Below, piece after piece: positions 16,550 through 25,026 of a stretch of DNA of 64,000 bases. The translations under genes and the position numbers were made by a program. How positions within the stretch are numbered: position 1 is the stretch's first letter; the number at the start of each line of letters is the position of its first letter. The DNA is from Salisediminibacterium halotolerans. GTDB lineage: Bacteria > Bacillota > Bacilli > Bacillales > Salisediminibacteriaceae. The notes beneath the pieces are model-generated. The model saw only the letters and a program-made list of their open reading frames with translations. It made no database searches and had not been told where the DNA came from. The stretch covers positions 434,001 to 498,000 of the forward strand of contig NZ_RKQQ01000003.1 of NCBI RefSeq assembly GCF_003814815.1, in the 5' to 3' direction.

Positions 16550-18397
16550 ATGACTAAACGAACAGACATCCGAAACATTGCGATTATTGCCCACGTCGAC
16601 CACGGTAAAACAACATTGGTGGATGAAATGCTTAAACAATCGGGCACGTTCCGTAAACATGAGCAAGTTTCCGAGCGCGCAATGGATTCGATTGATATTG
16701 AAAAAGAACGAGGCATTACGATTTTAGCTAAAAATACGGCGGTGGATTATGAAGGTACTAGGATCAACATTCTCGACACCCCGGGTCACGCCGATTTTGG
16801 CGGTGAAGTTGAGCGGATTTTGAAAATGGTTGACGGTGTTTTGCTCGTCGTCGATGCGTTTGAAGGCTGCATGCCGCAAACGCGGTTTGTGTTGAAAAAA
16901 GCGATGGAACAAAAACTGCGCCCTGTCGTTGTCGTTAATAAGATCGATCGGCCGATGGCGCGTCCGGCAGAAGTGATTGATGAAGTTGTTGATTTGCTGA
17001 TTGATCTCGGCGCGGATGAAGATCAGCTCGATTTTCCCGTCATTTATACATCAGCGATCAACGGCACGTCCAGCTTGGACCCTGCTCCGGAAAATCAAGT
17101 CGCTTCGATGAAAGACGTTTTTGAATCGGTGATTGAAAATGTGCCGGCGCCTGTATACAACGCCGATGAACCGCTCCAGTTTCAGGTGACGATGCTCGAT
17201 TATAACGAGTACCTCGGACGAATCGGTGTCGGCCGCGTCTTCCGCGGAAAAGTTAAAGTCGGCGACCAAGTGTCTTTATATAAGCGGGACGGTTCAACGA
17301 AATCGTTTCGTATTACTAAGCTGTTTGGTTTTCTCGGCTTAAAACGAATGGAAATTGAAGAAGCTGAAGCCGGAGATTTGATTGCGATCGCCGGGATTGA
17401 AGACATTATGGTCGGCGAAACAATCTGTCCGGCCGATCATATGGACCCCCTTCCCCTCGTGCGCATCGATGAGCCTACGCTGCAAATGACGTTCCTCGTT
17501 AATAACAGTCCGTTTGCAGGACGCGAGGGCGATTATATTACAAGCCGCAAAATCGAGTCCCGTTTAATGACGCAAGTGGAAACAGACGTCAGTTTAGAAG
17601 TTGAAAATACCGACTCGCCGGATGTTTGGAAAGTTTCCGGACGCGGTGAACTGCATTTATCCATTTTGATTGAAAATCTTCGACGCGAAGGTTTTGAACT
17701 GCAAGTATCCAAGCCGGAAGTTATCATACGCGAAATTGACGGCAAAAAGTGCGAACCTTACGAAATGGCGCAAGTGGATGTGCCTGATGATTACACCGGA
17801 GCGGTGATGGAATCGCTCGGTGAACGAAAAGGCGAAATGCTTAATATGACGAATAAAGGCGACGGCCAAGTGCGCATGGATTTTCTTATCCCTTCCCGCG
17901 GCTTAATCGGTTATACGACTGAATTTATGGCGCTGACGAAAGGTTACGGGATTTTAAACCACAGCTTCGACCGCTTCTTGCCGCTCGCTGAAGGATATAC
18001 CGGCGGCCGCCGCCAGGGCGCGCTTATTTCAATGGAAAACGGCAAAGTGACGCCTTACGGCATGATGCAAGTGGAAGACCGCGGTGAATTGTTCACCGAA
18101 CCGGGTACGGAAGTTTACGAAGGTATGATTGTCGGCGAACACGCCCGCGAAAATGATTTGACCGTCAATTTGACGAAAATGAAGCAGCAGACAAACGTAC
18201 GGTCTGCTACGAAAGACCAAACAGTGACGATGAAAAAACCGAGAATTATGACGCTTGAAGAAGCGCTCGAGTTTCTTAATGAAGATGAGTACTGCGAAGT
18301 GACACCTCAGTCCATCCGCCTGCGGAAAAAAGTGCTCGACAAAAGCACGCGTGAACGCGAAGAGAAACGCAAAAAACTGGCAATGAAACAAGACTGA
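16550..18397 (+). CDS. typA: Translational GTPase BipA/TypA
   Basis: A 615-aa ribosome-associated GTPase of the EF-G family, used in ribosome assembly and stress adaptation, including cold. It has a G1 loop AHVDHGKTT, a switch II DTPGHADFGGEVERI and G4 NKIDR. EF-G-like domains II, III and V are followed by the BipA-specific C-terminal domain. Full family length. GAAGGAGC precedes the ATG. It has its own promoter and terminator and lies between proBA and ectABC. Confidence 0.96.
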   Translation: MTKRTDIRNIAIIAHVDHGKTTLVDEMLKQSGTFRKHEQVSERAMDSIDIEKERGITILAKNTAVDYEGTRINILDTPGHADFGGEVERILKMVDGVLLVVDAFEGCMPQTRFVLKKAMEQKLRPVVVVNKIDRPMARPAEVIDEVVDLLIDLGADEDQLDFPVIYTSAINGTSSLDPAPENQVASMKDVFESVIENVPAPVYNADEPLQFQVTMLDYNEYLGRIGVGRVFRGKVKVGDQVSLYKRDGSTKSFRITKLFGFLGLKRMEIEEAEAGDLIAIAGIEDIMVGETICPADHMDPLPLVRIDEPTLQMTFLVNNSPFAGREGDYITSRKIESRLMTQVETDVSLEVENTDSPDVWKVSGRGELHLSILIENLRREGFELQVSKPEVIIREIDGKKCEPYEMAQVDVPDDYTGAVMESLGERKGEMLNMTNKGDGQVRMDFLIPSRGLIGYTTEFMALTKGYGILNHSFDRFLPLAEGYTGGRRQGALISMENGKVTPYGMMQVEDRGELFTEPGTEVYEGMIVGEHARENDLTVNLTKMKQQTNVRSATKDQTVTMKKPRIMTLEEALEFLNEDEYCEVTPQSIRLRKKVLDKSTREREEKRKKLAMKQD

Positions 18398-18411
18398 TCC
18401 CTCCACCCCCC

Positions 18412-18446
18412 AAGTCCCGGCTGTTTATTCAGCCGGGGCTTTTTTG
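18412..18446 (+). terminator. Intrinsic terminator of typA
   Basis: CCCGGCTG / CAGCCGGG stem with a 6-nt loop, extended by further pairs and followed by TTTTTT. Confidence 0.9.
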
Positions 18447-18709
18447 ATCTCATATGTGGGAATTATATCCAAAAATAATTTGCATTTGCTTGTATTCTTT
18501 ACAATAAGCGAGCAATAAATAAGATGAACGTTCTCAGCATTACTGAAGATGACATTTATCAGAAAATACGGTCAGAACCGATATAAACGCATTTGCTCAT
18601 TTGATCATTTCTCACTATCATTAACGTATGCGAGTCAAACAAAGAACCGTTTTTTCAGCGTTCTTACTTGACTGCTAAATCGAATAACAATGTAAGGTGG
18701 GTTTTCAAC
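18447..18709 (+). promoter_or_regulatory. Upstream region of ectABC; no firm element identified
   Basis: A 263-bp AT-rich leader ahead of ectA. A TACAAT hexamer near 18510 could be a -10, but no matching -35 lies at 16-18 bp, and I see no sigma-B-like pair or riboswitch. The region presumably carries the osmotic promoter of the ectoine operon (inference). Confidence 0.35.
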
Positions 18710-19216
18710 ATGAGCGAACGTTCGGCAGCAATGCTTGATTCGTTAACATTCGGGAAACCGACAAAATTTGACGGAAAGAAAATGTGGACCTTAGTTAAAG
18801 AGTCCACGCTCGATTTAAACTCAGCTTACAAGTATTTAATGATGGCTGAATACTTTTCCGAAACTTGTGTGATTGTAAAAGAAAAAGATGATGTTGTCGG
18901 CTTTATTACCGGCTTCATCGAGCCGGATGCACCGGATACTGTCTTTGTTTGGCAGATTGGTGTAGCCCCCTCACAGCAAGGTAAAGGGCTGGCTTCGAAA
19001 ATGCTGAGTGAATTAATCACCCGTCCAGCGTGCCGGGACGTCCGGTATGTAGAAGCAACCGTTACCGCTGATAATGAGGCGTCCAAGGCTTTGTTTACGC
19101 GGTTCGCTAAGAAAAACGGTATGGATTTGAACGTGTTTGAAACGTTCCCCGAAGATGCTTTCCCGGACGGGCATGATGCTGAATTCACATACCGGATCGG
19201 ACCTATATCCGAGTAA
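18710..19216 (+). CDS. ectA: L-2,4-diaminobutyrate N-acetyltransferase
   Basis: A 168-aa GNAT acetyltransferase that makes N-gamma-acetyl-2,4-diaminobutyrate from diaminobutyrate and acetyl-CoA in ectoine synthesis. The acetyl-CoA loop is QIGVAPSQQGKGLASKML, and the family-specific VEATVTADNEAS follows. I chose the ATG at 18710, preceded by AAGGTGGG at 9 bp; a reading frame open to 18668 has no ribosome binding site. First gene of ectABC. Confidence 0.95.
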   Translation: MSERSAAMLDSLTFGKPTKFDGKKMWTLVKESTLDLNSAYKYLMMAEYFSETCVIVKEKDDVVGFITGFIEPDAPDTVFVWQIGVAPSQQGKGLASKMLSELITRPACRDVRYVEATVTADNEASKALFTRFAKKNGMDLNVFETFPEDAFPDGHDAEFTYRIGPISE

Positions 19217-19290
19217 AGACGTGAGTTTACAAGGTTTTGACGGCCGGGCACTACTATAAAACAGACAGTATATTGGAGGAGATTATAGCG

Positions 19291-20589
19291 ATGAATAATG
19301 AAAAACTTAACGTTATTGAAGAGCTTGAATCATCGGTAAGAAGTTATGTGCGAAGTTTTCCGACGGTGTTTACAAAAGCGCGCGGACATAAAATGTGGGA
19401 CGAAAACGGCAAAGAATATATCGATTTTTTCTCCGGAGCGGGAGCGTTAAACTACGGCCATAATGAACCGAACATGAAAAAACGTCTCGTCGAGTATATT
19501 CTTGATGACGGGATCACTCACTCGCTTGATATGGCGTCAGATGCAAAGGTTGAGTTCCTTGAGAAATTCAATGACGTCATTTTAAAACCGCGGGAAATGA
19601 ATTACAAAGTTATGTTCCCTGGACCGACAGGAACGAACAGTGTAGAAAGCGCGCTGAAGATTGCCCGCAAAGCGACGGGACGAACAGATGTCATCAGTTT
19701 TACAAACGGTTTTCACGGAATGACGATCGGTTCCCTTTCCGTAACCGGAAACTCGATGAAGCGTCAAGGGGCCGGGATTCCGCTGCAGTATTCTCCTACG
19801 ATGCCTTACGATGATTTCGTCGGCAGCGAAGACGACACACTCGATTATTTAGAGCGCTTTTTAGAGGATAACGGAAGCGGCGTGTCGATTCCGGCTGCAA
19901 TGATTTTTGAAACCGTTCAAGGCGAAGGCGGTATTAATGCCGCGCGGTTTGAATGGATGAAGAAGCTGTCTGATATTTGTGAGCGCTGGGGCATCTTGTT
20001 GATTGTCGATGATGTGCAAGCCGGTGTCGGGCGCACAGGGACATTCTTTTCCTTTGAACCGGCAGGGATTAAACCGGACATTGTCTGCCTGTCAAAATCG
20101 ATCGGCGGTTACGGTTCGCCTTTCGCGTTGACGTTAATCGATCCGAAGCTGGATGAACTTTGGGTTCCCGGCGAGCATAACGGCACCTTCCGCGGCAACA
20201 ACCATGCGTTTGTAACTGCGGCAGAATCATTAAAATACTGGGAAGATCCTAAATTCGAAAAAAGCATTCAAACAAAATCAGAGCTGATTACGAAACGGCT
20301 TGAAAAACTGATTCAAGACTATCCCGCAATGAAAGGTCATTTGAAAGGCCGCGGATTTATGCAGGGCGTATCTTCAGACGTCGACGGTTTCAGTGAAAAA
20401 GTCGCCGAAAAAGCGTTTTGCCACGGTCTGATTATGGAGACGGCCGGCGGACATGATGAAGTGTTCAAGCTGTTCCCGCCGATCAATATTGATGAAGAAG
20501 GTTTAACTGCAGGATTGGACTTGATTGAAAAAGCGGTTCAATCGGCGATTACAGCGATGGAACTCGATAAAACCCCGGTTGGACAATAA
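19291..20589 (+). CDS. ectB: Diaminobutyrate-2-oxoglutarate transaminase
   Basis: A 432-aa class III PLP aminotransferase that converts aspartate semialdehyde to 2,4-diaminobutyrate, the entry step of ectoine synthesis. The PLP lysine is in [10 protein letters not shown], the aspartate in [15 protein letters not shown] and the phosphate site in [23 protein letters not shown] lies upstream of the ATG at 19291. It lies between ectA (75 bp upstream) and ectC. Confidence 0.96.
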   Translation: MNNEKLNVIEELESSVRSYVRSFPTVFTKARGHKMWDENGKEYIDFFSGAGALNYGHNEPNMKKRLVEYILDDGITHSLDMASDAKVEFLEKFNDVILKPREMNYKVMFPGPTGTNSVESALKIARKATGRTDVISFTNGFHGMTIGSLSVTGNSMKRQGAGIPLQYSPTMPYDDFVGSEDDTLDYLERFLEDNGSGVSIPAAMIFETVQGEGGINAARFEWMKKLSDICERWGILLIVDDVQAGVGRTGTFFSFEPAGIKPDIVCLSKSIGGYGSPFALTLIDPKLDELWVPGEHNGTFRGNNHAFVTAAESLKYWEDPKFEKSIQTKSELITKRLEKLIQDYPAMKGHLKGRGFMQGVSSDVDGFSEKVAEKAFCHGLIMETAGGHDEVFKLFPPINIDEEGLTAGLDLIEKAVQSAITAMELDKTPVGQ

Positions 20590-20621
20590 AATCCGTATTA
20601 CTGTACTCAGGAGGAGAAATT

Positions 20622-21014
20622 ATGAAAACAGTTCGTTTAGAAGATGTAATCGGAACAGAAAATGAAGTTAAAGGCGAGAATTGGACAAGCAGACGCCTGA
20701 TTTTAAAGAAAGACAACATGGGCTATTCCGTTCATGATACAACGATCAAGGCCGGAACGGAAACGCACCTTTGGTATAAACACCACCTCGAATCTGTCTA
20801 CTGTATTGAAGGCGACGGCGAAGTCGAAACATTAGCGGATAACAAAGTTCATAAAATTACGGCGAATACGATTTATGCGCTTGATCAGCACGATGAACAT
20901 CTGCTTCGCGCGAATACAGATATGCGAATGGTCTGTGTGTTTAACCCGCCGGTCACCGGTCAAGAAATTCATGACGAAGACGGCGCTTATCAACTCGTAG
21001 ACGATGACTCGTAA
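20622..21014 (+). CDS. ectC: L-ectoine synthase
   Basis: A 130-aa cupin that cyclises acetyl-diaminobutyrate to ectoine. Visible family features are [22 protein letters not shown] (metal and substrate region) and [24 protein letters not shown] precedes the ATG. It ends the operon; no ectD (hydroxylase) or ask_ect gene follows. Its terminator is the target of mobile element copy B, 5 bp after the stop. Confidence 0.96.
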   Translation: MKTVRLEDVIGTENEVKGENWTSRRLILKKDNMGYSVHDTTIKAGTETHLWYKHHLESVYCIEGDGEVETLADNKVHKITANTIYALDQHDEHLLRANTDMRMVCVFNPPVTGQEIHDEDGAYQLVDDDS

Positions 21015-21018
21015 ATAC

Positions 21019-21047
21019 CTAAACCGGCTGCTTTTGCAGCCGGTTTT
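21019..21047 (+). repeat. Terminator copy flanking element B (ectC side)
   Basis: A 29-bp direct repeat of 21741-21769 with one mismatch. It contains the stem ACCGGCTG / CAGCCGGT around a TTTT-containing loop, followed by TTTTAG. It is the ectC terminator with its T-run shortened by the insertion. Confidence 0.85.
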
Positions 21048-21165
21048 AGACTGTAGACAAACTATATTTTTATATCAGCCATGAATCCACTACCCTCCGC
21101 TTGCCCCGGGCAAGGACTCAGCTAGTATTCGGCGGTCTGAGGCCGCCGAATCCGGATCTTCGTCG

Positions 21166-21174
21166 CTTGCTTTC
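21166..21174. repeat. 9-bp target duplication, left of nested element
   Basis: CTTGCTTTC, repeated exactly at 21441-21449. Copies A and C have this sequence only once at the same place. Confidence 0.85.
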
Positions 21175-21440
21175 GAGGCTGCTGAAAAAGTGCTGGATAA
21201 ACAAAGTCGGCGTTTATTTATGAGCCGCATAGAATAAAGAATATTATGAGCCCTCCGCAAACTCGCTTGCCGCGGGCAACGCCTCAGCCTCCTCAGAAGC
21301 GAAATCGCTTCTTGTGGGGTCTTCGGCAGTTGCTTTTCCCGCAGGCGTCGAGTTTGCTCCAGTCTCATAAAACTTCTCAATCTATAAGGGAGAATAAATA
21401 TGCAGTCACCCAATTGATCATCTACTTTTTCAGCAGCCTC
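21175..21440. mobile_element. Nested MITE-like element inside copy B (266 bp)
   Basis: Perfect 17-bp terminal inverted repeats (GAGGCTGCTGAAAAAGT) flanked by an exact 9-bp target duplication. Copy C supplies the unoccupied site for comparison. No transposase is encoded. The interior has an outer stem GCAAACTCG / CGAGTTTGC enclosing CTTGCCGCGGGCAACG, an AGAAGCG/CGCTTCT hairpin, GGGGTCTTCGG and TTTTCCCGCAGGCGT. This layout matches module 1 of the host element although the ends are unrelated. Confidence 0.88.
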
Positions 21441-21449
21441 CTTGCTTTC
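21441..21449. repeat. 9-bp target duplication, right of nested element
   Basis: CTTGCTTTC, identical to 21166-21174. Confidence 0.85.
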
Positions 21450-21740
21450 CCGGAGGCGTCGGAGGAGTGGATGGATGGCTTCTTTTTTATGAATACACTC
21501 GTTTTGAATAAAAGAGGATGACCCAGCATCCCGGCTTTTTCCTGCGGGATAGCGAGACAGACGAGACCCTGCAGGGCATCAGCCCGAAGCGGCTCGGCGC
21601 TCGCCCGCGGACTAGTAAGACACGGCGAAGTCTTTTTGAGCCGATGTCGCAGTGATACCTTCAGGTGAAAGAAGCCGGACGATGCGTCGTCATCTGTTCT
21701 ATTTAACATGACATCTAACGATGGCATGACTTTGTCAACA

Positions 21741-21769
21741 CTAAACCGGCTGCTTTTGCAGCCAGTTTT
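21741..21769 (+). repeat. Terminator copy flanking element B (distal, T-run side)
   Basis: A 29-bp repeat of 21019-21047 with one G-to-A change in the closing stem, followed by a complete T-run (TTTTTTT). It is the downstream half of the duplicated ectC terminator. Confidence 0.85.
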
Positions 21770-21770
21770 T

Positions 21771-21797
21771 TTGCTGCGATCATCTTTATGATACAAT
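21771..21797 (+). promoter_or_regulatory. Weak candidate promoter of the AbrB-type permease gene
   Basis: TTGCTG, a 15-bp spacer and TACAAT. The TATGATACAAT context overlaps the first possible ATG (21796), one reason to prefer the downstream start at 21835. Confidence 0.3.
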
Positions 21798-21834
21798 GAA
21801 TAAAACCAAAACCGACAGAAAGCGATGGAATTTG

Positions 21835-22869
21835 ATGCGACTCTTTTTGACCGTTCTTTTAGGAAGTGCCGGCGGAACAATATTTATGTATTTGAATACG
21901 CCAATTCCCTGGATGCTCGGGCCGTTAACAGCGGTGATGCTTGTCCAATCGCTCAGTTCTTTTCAGACGTTTTGGCCGGTTACGATCAAAAACAACGGTC
22001 TCATCGTTCTCGGTGTATCTTTCGGCCTCTATTTTAATGCAGAATCGCTCGCCGCAATCGGTCCTTACCTTCTTCCTTACGTAACGTTAGCAATCGCAAT
22101 CATTGCCGTCAGTATTTTGCAAAGCCTAATCGTTACGAAATGGATTAATATCGACCGCTTATCAAGTGTTTTCGGCGCAATTCCCGGCGGATTGACAGAA
22201 ATGGTCATCGCCGGAGAATCACTCGGGGCCAAACCTTCGTACGTCATTGTATTTCAAACGATCCGATTGCTGTTAGTGCTCTTTGCTGTTCCGTTTTTCG
22301 TCGTGCATATGTTTTCGTCCGACGCTGCGGTGACGGCTGATACCCTTACAGATGAAGGCGGCGCGTTTGCAGCGCTCGACGCGGCTTGGCTGTTACTTCC
22401 GGTTTTAGCGGCCTGGAAATTTCACCGCCTCCTTCCTGCCGGCTGGATTGTCATTCCGATGCTTGTGACAGCTGTTCTTGCTGTCAGCCCGGCTGCGCTT
22501 CCGTCGATGCCTGAGCCGATCTTTCTCGCGGCCCAAGCTGCTGTCGGAATCTCCCTCGGAAAACAAATTTTACTGCAAGATATTAAAAAAGCCGGAAACT
22601 ACGGGTTTGTTTACGCCGGTTTAGCTGTCAGTTTGATCATTGTCTCCTTTGGGTTCGGCTTTCTCCTCGCACGCTGGACGGCGATGGATCTGCCTACGGC
22701 TTTATTGAGTACGGCGCCGGGAGGATTAGTTGAAATGGTTTTAACAGCTTCAATGGTCGGCGCGGATCCTTCTGTTGTCACATCGCTGCAGCTGTTGAGA
22801 ATTTTATTGATTATTCTGGTTATCCCCGCCTTTTTGAAATGGCTGTTTAAACGGATGATTCAGGTTTAG
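21835..22869 (+). CDS. AbrB-family membrane protein (PF05145, often mislabelled ammonia monooxygenase)
   Basis: A 344-aa membrane protein with two copies of the AbrB-duplication domain. Each repeat carries the same signature, GAIPGGLTEMVIAGESLGAKPS in the first half and TAPGGLVEMVLTASMVGADPS in the second. About ten hydrophobic segments. The family's transport substrate is not established. Start uncertain: the ATG at 21835 follows GATGGAA, while the in-frame ATG at 21796 lies within a candidate -10 and has no ribosome binding site. The DCC gene begins 10 bp after the stop. Confidence 0.8.
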   Translation: MRLFLTVLLGSAGGTIFMYLNTPIPWMLGPLTAVMLVQSLSSFQTFWPVTIKNNGLIVLGVSFGLYFNAESLAAIGPYLLPYVTLAIAIIAVSILQSLIVTKWINIDRLSSVFGAIPGGLTEMVIAGESLGAKPSYVIVFQTIRLLLVLFAVPFFVVHMFSSDAAVTADTLTDEGGAFAALDAAWLLLPVLAAWKFHRLLPAGWIVIPMLVTAVLAVSPAALPSMPEPIFLAAQAAVGISLGKQILLQDIKKAGNYGFVYAGLAVSLIIVSFGFGFLLARWTAMDLPTALLSTAPGGLVEMVLTASMVGADPSVVTSLQLLRILLIILVIPAFLKWLFKRMIQV

Positions 22870-22879
22870 GAGGAATTAC

Positions 22880-23275
22880 GTGAAAGATATTATTCTTTTT
22901 GACGGCGTTTGCAATTTATGTCATCGCGGCGTTCAATTTATCATTAAGCGGGACCGTCATGACAGATTTCGATTTGCTTCACTGCAGAGCGAAACGGCCA
23001 GCCGATATTTGCCGAAAAAAACCGAATCCGCTTTTGGGGATTCGATTGTTTTGATTGAAGCATCCGGAGAAATTTCGACCGCTTCGACAGCTGTGATAAA
23101 AATTTCCCGCCGGCTCTATCGTATTTATTTTTTAACAGCGGTGTTTTTGCTCGTGCCAAAACCGTTCCGGGATGCGTGCTACCGGATCATTGCCCGCAAC
23201 CGCTACCGCTGGTTCGGAAAAAAGGATGCCTGCCCGCTCCCCTCTCCCGAGCAACGGAACAAATTTCTTGATTAA
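22880..23275 (+). CDS. DCC-family thiol-disulfide oxidoreductase-like protein (DUF393)
   Basis: A 131-aa YuxK/DUF393 protein named for its Asp-x-x-Cys-x-x-Cys motif, here DGVCNLCHRGVQFIIKRD at residues 9-26. The family is thioredoxin-like and thought to act in thiol redox chemistry; substrates are unknown. A GTG start follows AGGAGGAATTAC. It is probably cotranscribed with the AbrB-type permease. Confidence 0.85.
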   Translation: MKDIILFDGVCNLCHRGVQFIIKRDRHDRFRFASLQSETASRYLPKKTESAFGDSIVLIEASGEISTASTAVIKISRRLYRIYFLTAVFLLVPKPFRDACYRIIARNRYRWFGKKDACPLPSPEQRNKFLD

Positions 23276-23293
23276 CTGTTGAGTGCGGCTGTT

Positions 23294-23449
23294 TTACCGC
23301 GGTTTTCTTCGCAAAGCTTTGCGTTCTGCCTGCGGTACGCATTGAAAACAAACGTGCACCGTTTCATCGCGCTCATTCAAATAGACGGTTGTCTCACGTG
23401 TTTTTTTGCCGCAGATGGCACATGACTTGCCGAAAATTTTTTTAAACAT
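23294..23449 (-). CDS. Small zinc-ribbon protein (51 aa)
   Basis: A short gene read directly from the minus strand. Translation starts MFKKIFGKSCAICGKKTRET and ends with a basic tail ERKALRRKPR. Two CxxC pairs (CAIC near the N-terminus, CFQC near residue 34) form a probable zinc ribbon. A strong AAAGGAGG lies 8 bp before the ATG, good support for a real gene. It follows ypcP on the same strand after 26 bp and may be its operon partner. Function unknown; the basic tail suggests nucleic-acid contact (inference). Confidence 0.75.
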   Translation of the reverse strand: MFKKIFGKSCAICGKKTRETTVYLNERDETVHVCFQCVPQAERKALRRKPR

Positions 23450-23475
23450 ACGAGAAGCCTCCTTTCGATATTCCG

Positions 23476-24369
23476 TCAGCTTCGCCGCGGCGTCAAAATC
23501 CCCCGTTCTGCTGCTTTTTCCTGCAATTCTTGCTGACTTTTTCCGAGTTGAACGGATTCTGCCGGGAGCGATCTCACAGCGTCTAAATCGGTTATAATCG
23601 TGGCCAGTTCATAACTGATGTTCACTTTTTCTTCGCCTTCGATCAGTTTTTTCTTATAACGTTTAAAACGTTCATCTAATTCCCCTTGCGCAAGGACCTG
23701 ATAGAGGGTTTGCAAATCACCGTATGTCTGAATAAGCGGGTAAGCTGATTTTTCGCCGACACCGGGACACCCGGGAATGTTATCGGATGGGTCGCCTAAC
23801 AACGCTTTAACGTCAACCCATTGCGAAGGTTCCAATTGAAATTCTTGGCGAAACAGTTCAGGCCGGTAAATCACTTCTTCTTTCTTTTTTGCAATCACTT
23901 GAGCGACATTTTCATTGATCAGTTGAAGCATATCTTTATCGTTGCTGTAAATCCATACATTGCCGTTTACGCGGCTAGGCCAGTGCCGGCTCCAGGTGCC
24001 GATAACATCATCAGCTTCGTACCCGGGAGCATCCATTTGATGAATCCCGGCTTGCATGAGCAATTCTTTGATCAGTTCGTATTGATCGACAAGCGGTTCC
24101 GGTAAATCTGATCGTTGCGCTTTATAAAAATCGTACTTCTGCGTTCGTAAAATATCGCTTCGTTTCCCGTCCCAGGCAATAGACAGATCGGTGACTGCAT
24201 ATGTGTCAATCAACTGCTGCAGTTTTTGCAAAAAGACGCGGGCAGCATTAATGTACTCTCCGCGGCTGTTTTTCGGCAGCTCATCGATATTTCGCCCGTA
24301 AGAAGTAGCAAAATATCCTCGGCTCAGCAAGTTGAAGCCGTCAATCAGTAAAAAATTCTTTTCGTTCAT
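23476..24369 (-). CDS. ypcP: 5'-3' exonuclease (YpcP family)
   Basis: A 297-aa stand-alone homologue of the DNA polymerase I 5'-nuclease domain. Acidic metal-binding residues are visible in LLIDGFNLL, GYEADDVIGT, YSNDKDMLQL and LLGDPSDNIPGCPGVGEKSA (the helix-hairpin-helix). It removes RNA primers and flaps in Okazaki fragment processing and repair. Its ATG overlaps the stop of the upstream deoxyinosine glycosylase gene by 4 bp. Confidence 0.92.
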   Translation of the reverse strand: MNEKNFLLIDGFNLLSRGYFATSYGRNIDELPKNSRGEYINAARVFLQKLQQLIDTYAVTDLSIAWDGKRSDILRTQKYDFYKAQRSDLPEPLVDQYELIKELLMQAGIHQMDAPGYEADDVIGTWSRHWPSRVNGNVWIYSNDKDMLQLINENVAQVIAKKKEEVIYRPELFRQEFQLEPSQWVDVKALLGDPSDNIPGCPGVGEKSAYPLIQTYGDLQTLYQVLAQGELDERFKRYKKKLIEGEEKVNISYELATIITDLDAVRSLPAESVQLGKSQQELQEKAAERGILTPRRS

Positions 24370-24896
24370 AGCGTCCTCCCTACCTCGATATAGTGCGAGA
24401 AAAACTCCCGCCAGAGCATGGTTTTTTCTGCGAATGATTTAACGTTTTTCCCCGGCACCGGACTCGTAGACGGCAATTGTTTGCGCTCGAACGGCAGCAC
24501 TTCGTGAATGTTTTCCCATTTACGCAAAGAGTCAGTTGCTTTTGTCCCGTTCAGTGCGAGAGCGCACAGCTTTTCCGGGTAACTTAATAAATTTTCAAGC
24601 GGATTGTATTGTTCATTTGTTATGCGCTGATCGGCGCTCCCTCTCCGATCGCAAGAAGCGATCACATCCCAAAGACCGACTCCGCGGTCAGTCAAGCGGG
24701 CAAGTTTCGTTTGATAGTTCATAGAAGGAAAAGGTTCTTGAAAAATTTCCGCCATTATGTACCAAAAGTGGTTGCGCGGATGCCCGTAATATTGCTGATA
24801 TTCAATCGATCGTTCACTCGGCATTGAGCCGAGCACAACGATGCGTGTATTTTTTTTCAACACTGGTTTCAATCCGTAGCGATACGTTATCATCAT
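24366..24896 (-). CDS. DNA-deoxyinosine glycosylase (UDG superfamily, family 6)
   Basis: A 176-aa member of the uracil-DNA glycosylase superfamily of the hypoxanthine-DNA glycosylase type. The motif-1 region is VVLGSMPSERSIEYQQYYGHPRN-like (GSMPS ... YYGHP then FW) and motif 2 is LPSTSPVPGK. It would remove hypoxanthine left by adenine deamination. Start choice is awkward: AAAGGAG abuts ATGATG at 24896/24893, and a GTG at 24917 has no site. It overlaps ypcP by 4 bp, making a glycosylase-nuclease repair pair. Confidence 0.85.
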   Translation of the reverse strand: MMITYRYGLKPVLKKNTRIVVLGSMPSERSIEYQQYYGHPRNHFWYIMAEIFQEPFPSMNYQTKLARLTDRGVGLWDVIASCDRRGSADQRITNEQYNPLENLLSYPEKLCALALNGTKATDSLRKWENIHEVLPFERKQLPSTSPVPGKNVKSFAEKTMLWREFFSHYIEVGRTL

Positions 24897-25026
24897 CTCC
24901 TTTTCGAACAGCTGCACCAGTATTTCAGTTTAGCATAATTTATGCTTAAACAGAATAAATTGCATGTTAGAGACTGAACATGTAAGATAAACTATGCGTA
25001 TTAAAACTGAAGGAGATTTGACGTAT

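Larger units (their letters stand above)
21048..21740 (+). mobile_element. Terminator-inserted non-coding element, copy B (693 bp, carries a nested element)
   Basis: Ends AGACTGTAGACAAACT and (reverse-complemented) TAGTGTTGACAAAGT. Without the nested 266-bp insertion and its 9-bp duplication it would be about 418 bp. It carries module 1 (outer stem arms 21078-21091 and 21466-21479, hairpin 21127-21151) and module 2 in opposite orientation (about 21525-21610). The right part matches copy C closely. Open frames inside are short, overlap the structured repeats and show no transposase motif. Confidence 0.85.

Noticed and set aside
21090-21880. Several open frames of 90-150 codons inside element copy B and across its right end
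   Set aside because: They overlap the GC-rich structured repeats, have compositionally biased (Arg/Ser/Pro/Phe-rich) translations, run through the nested element boundaries and lack ribosome binding sites.
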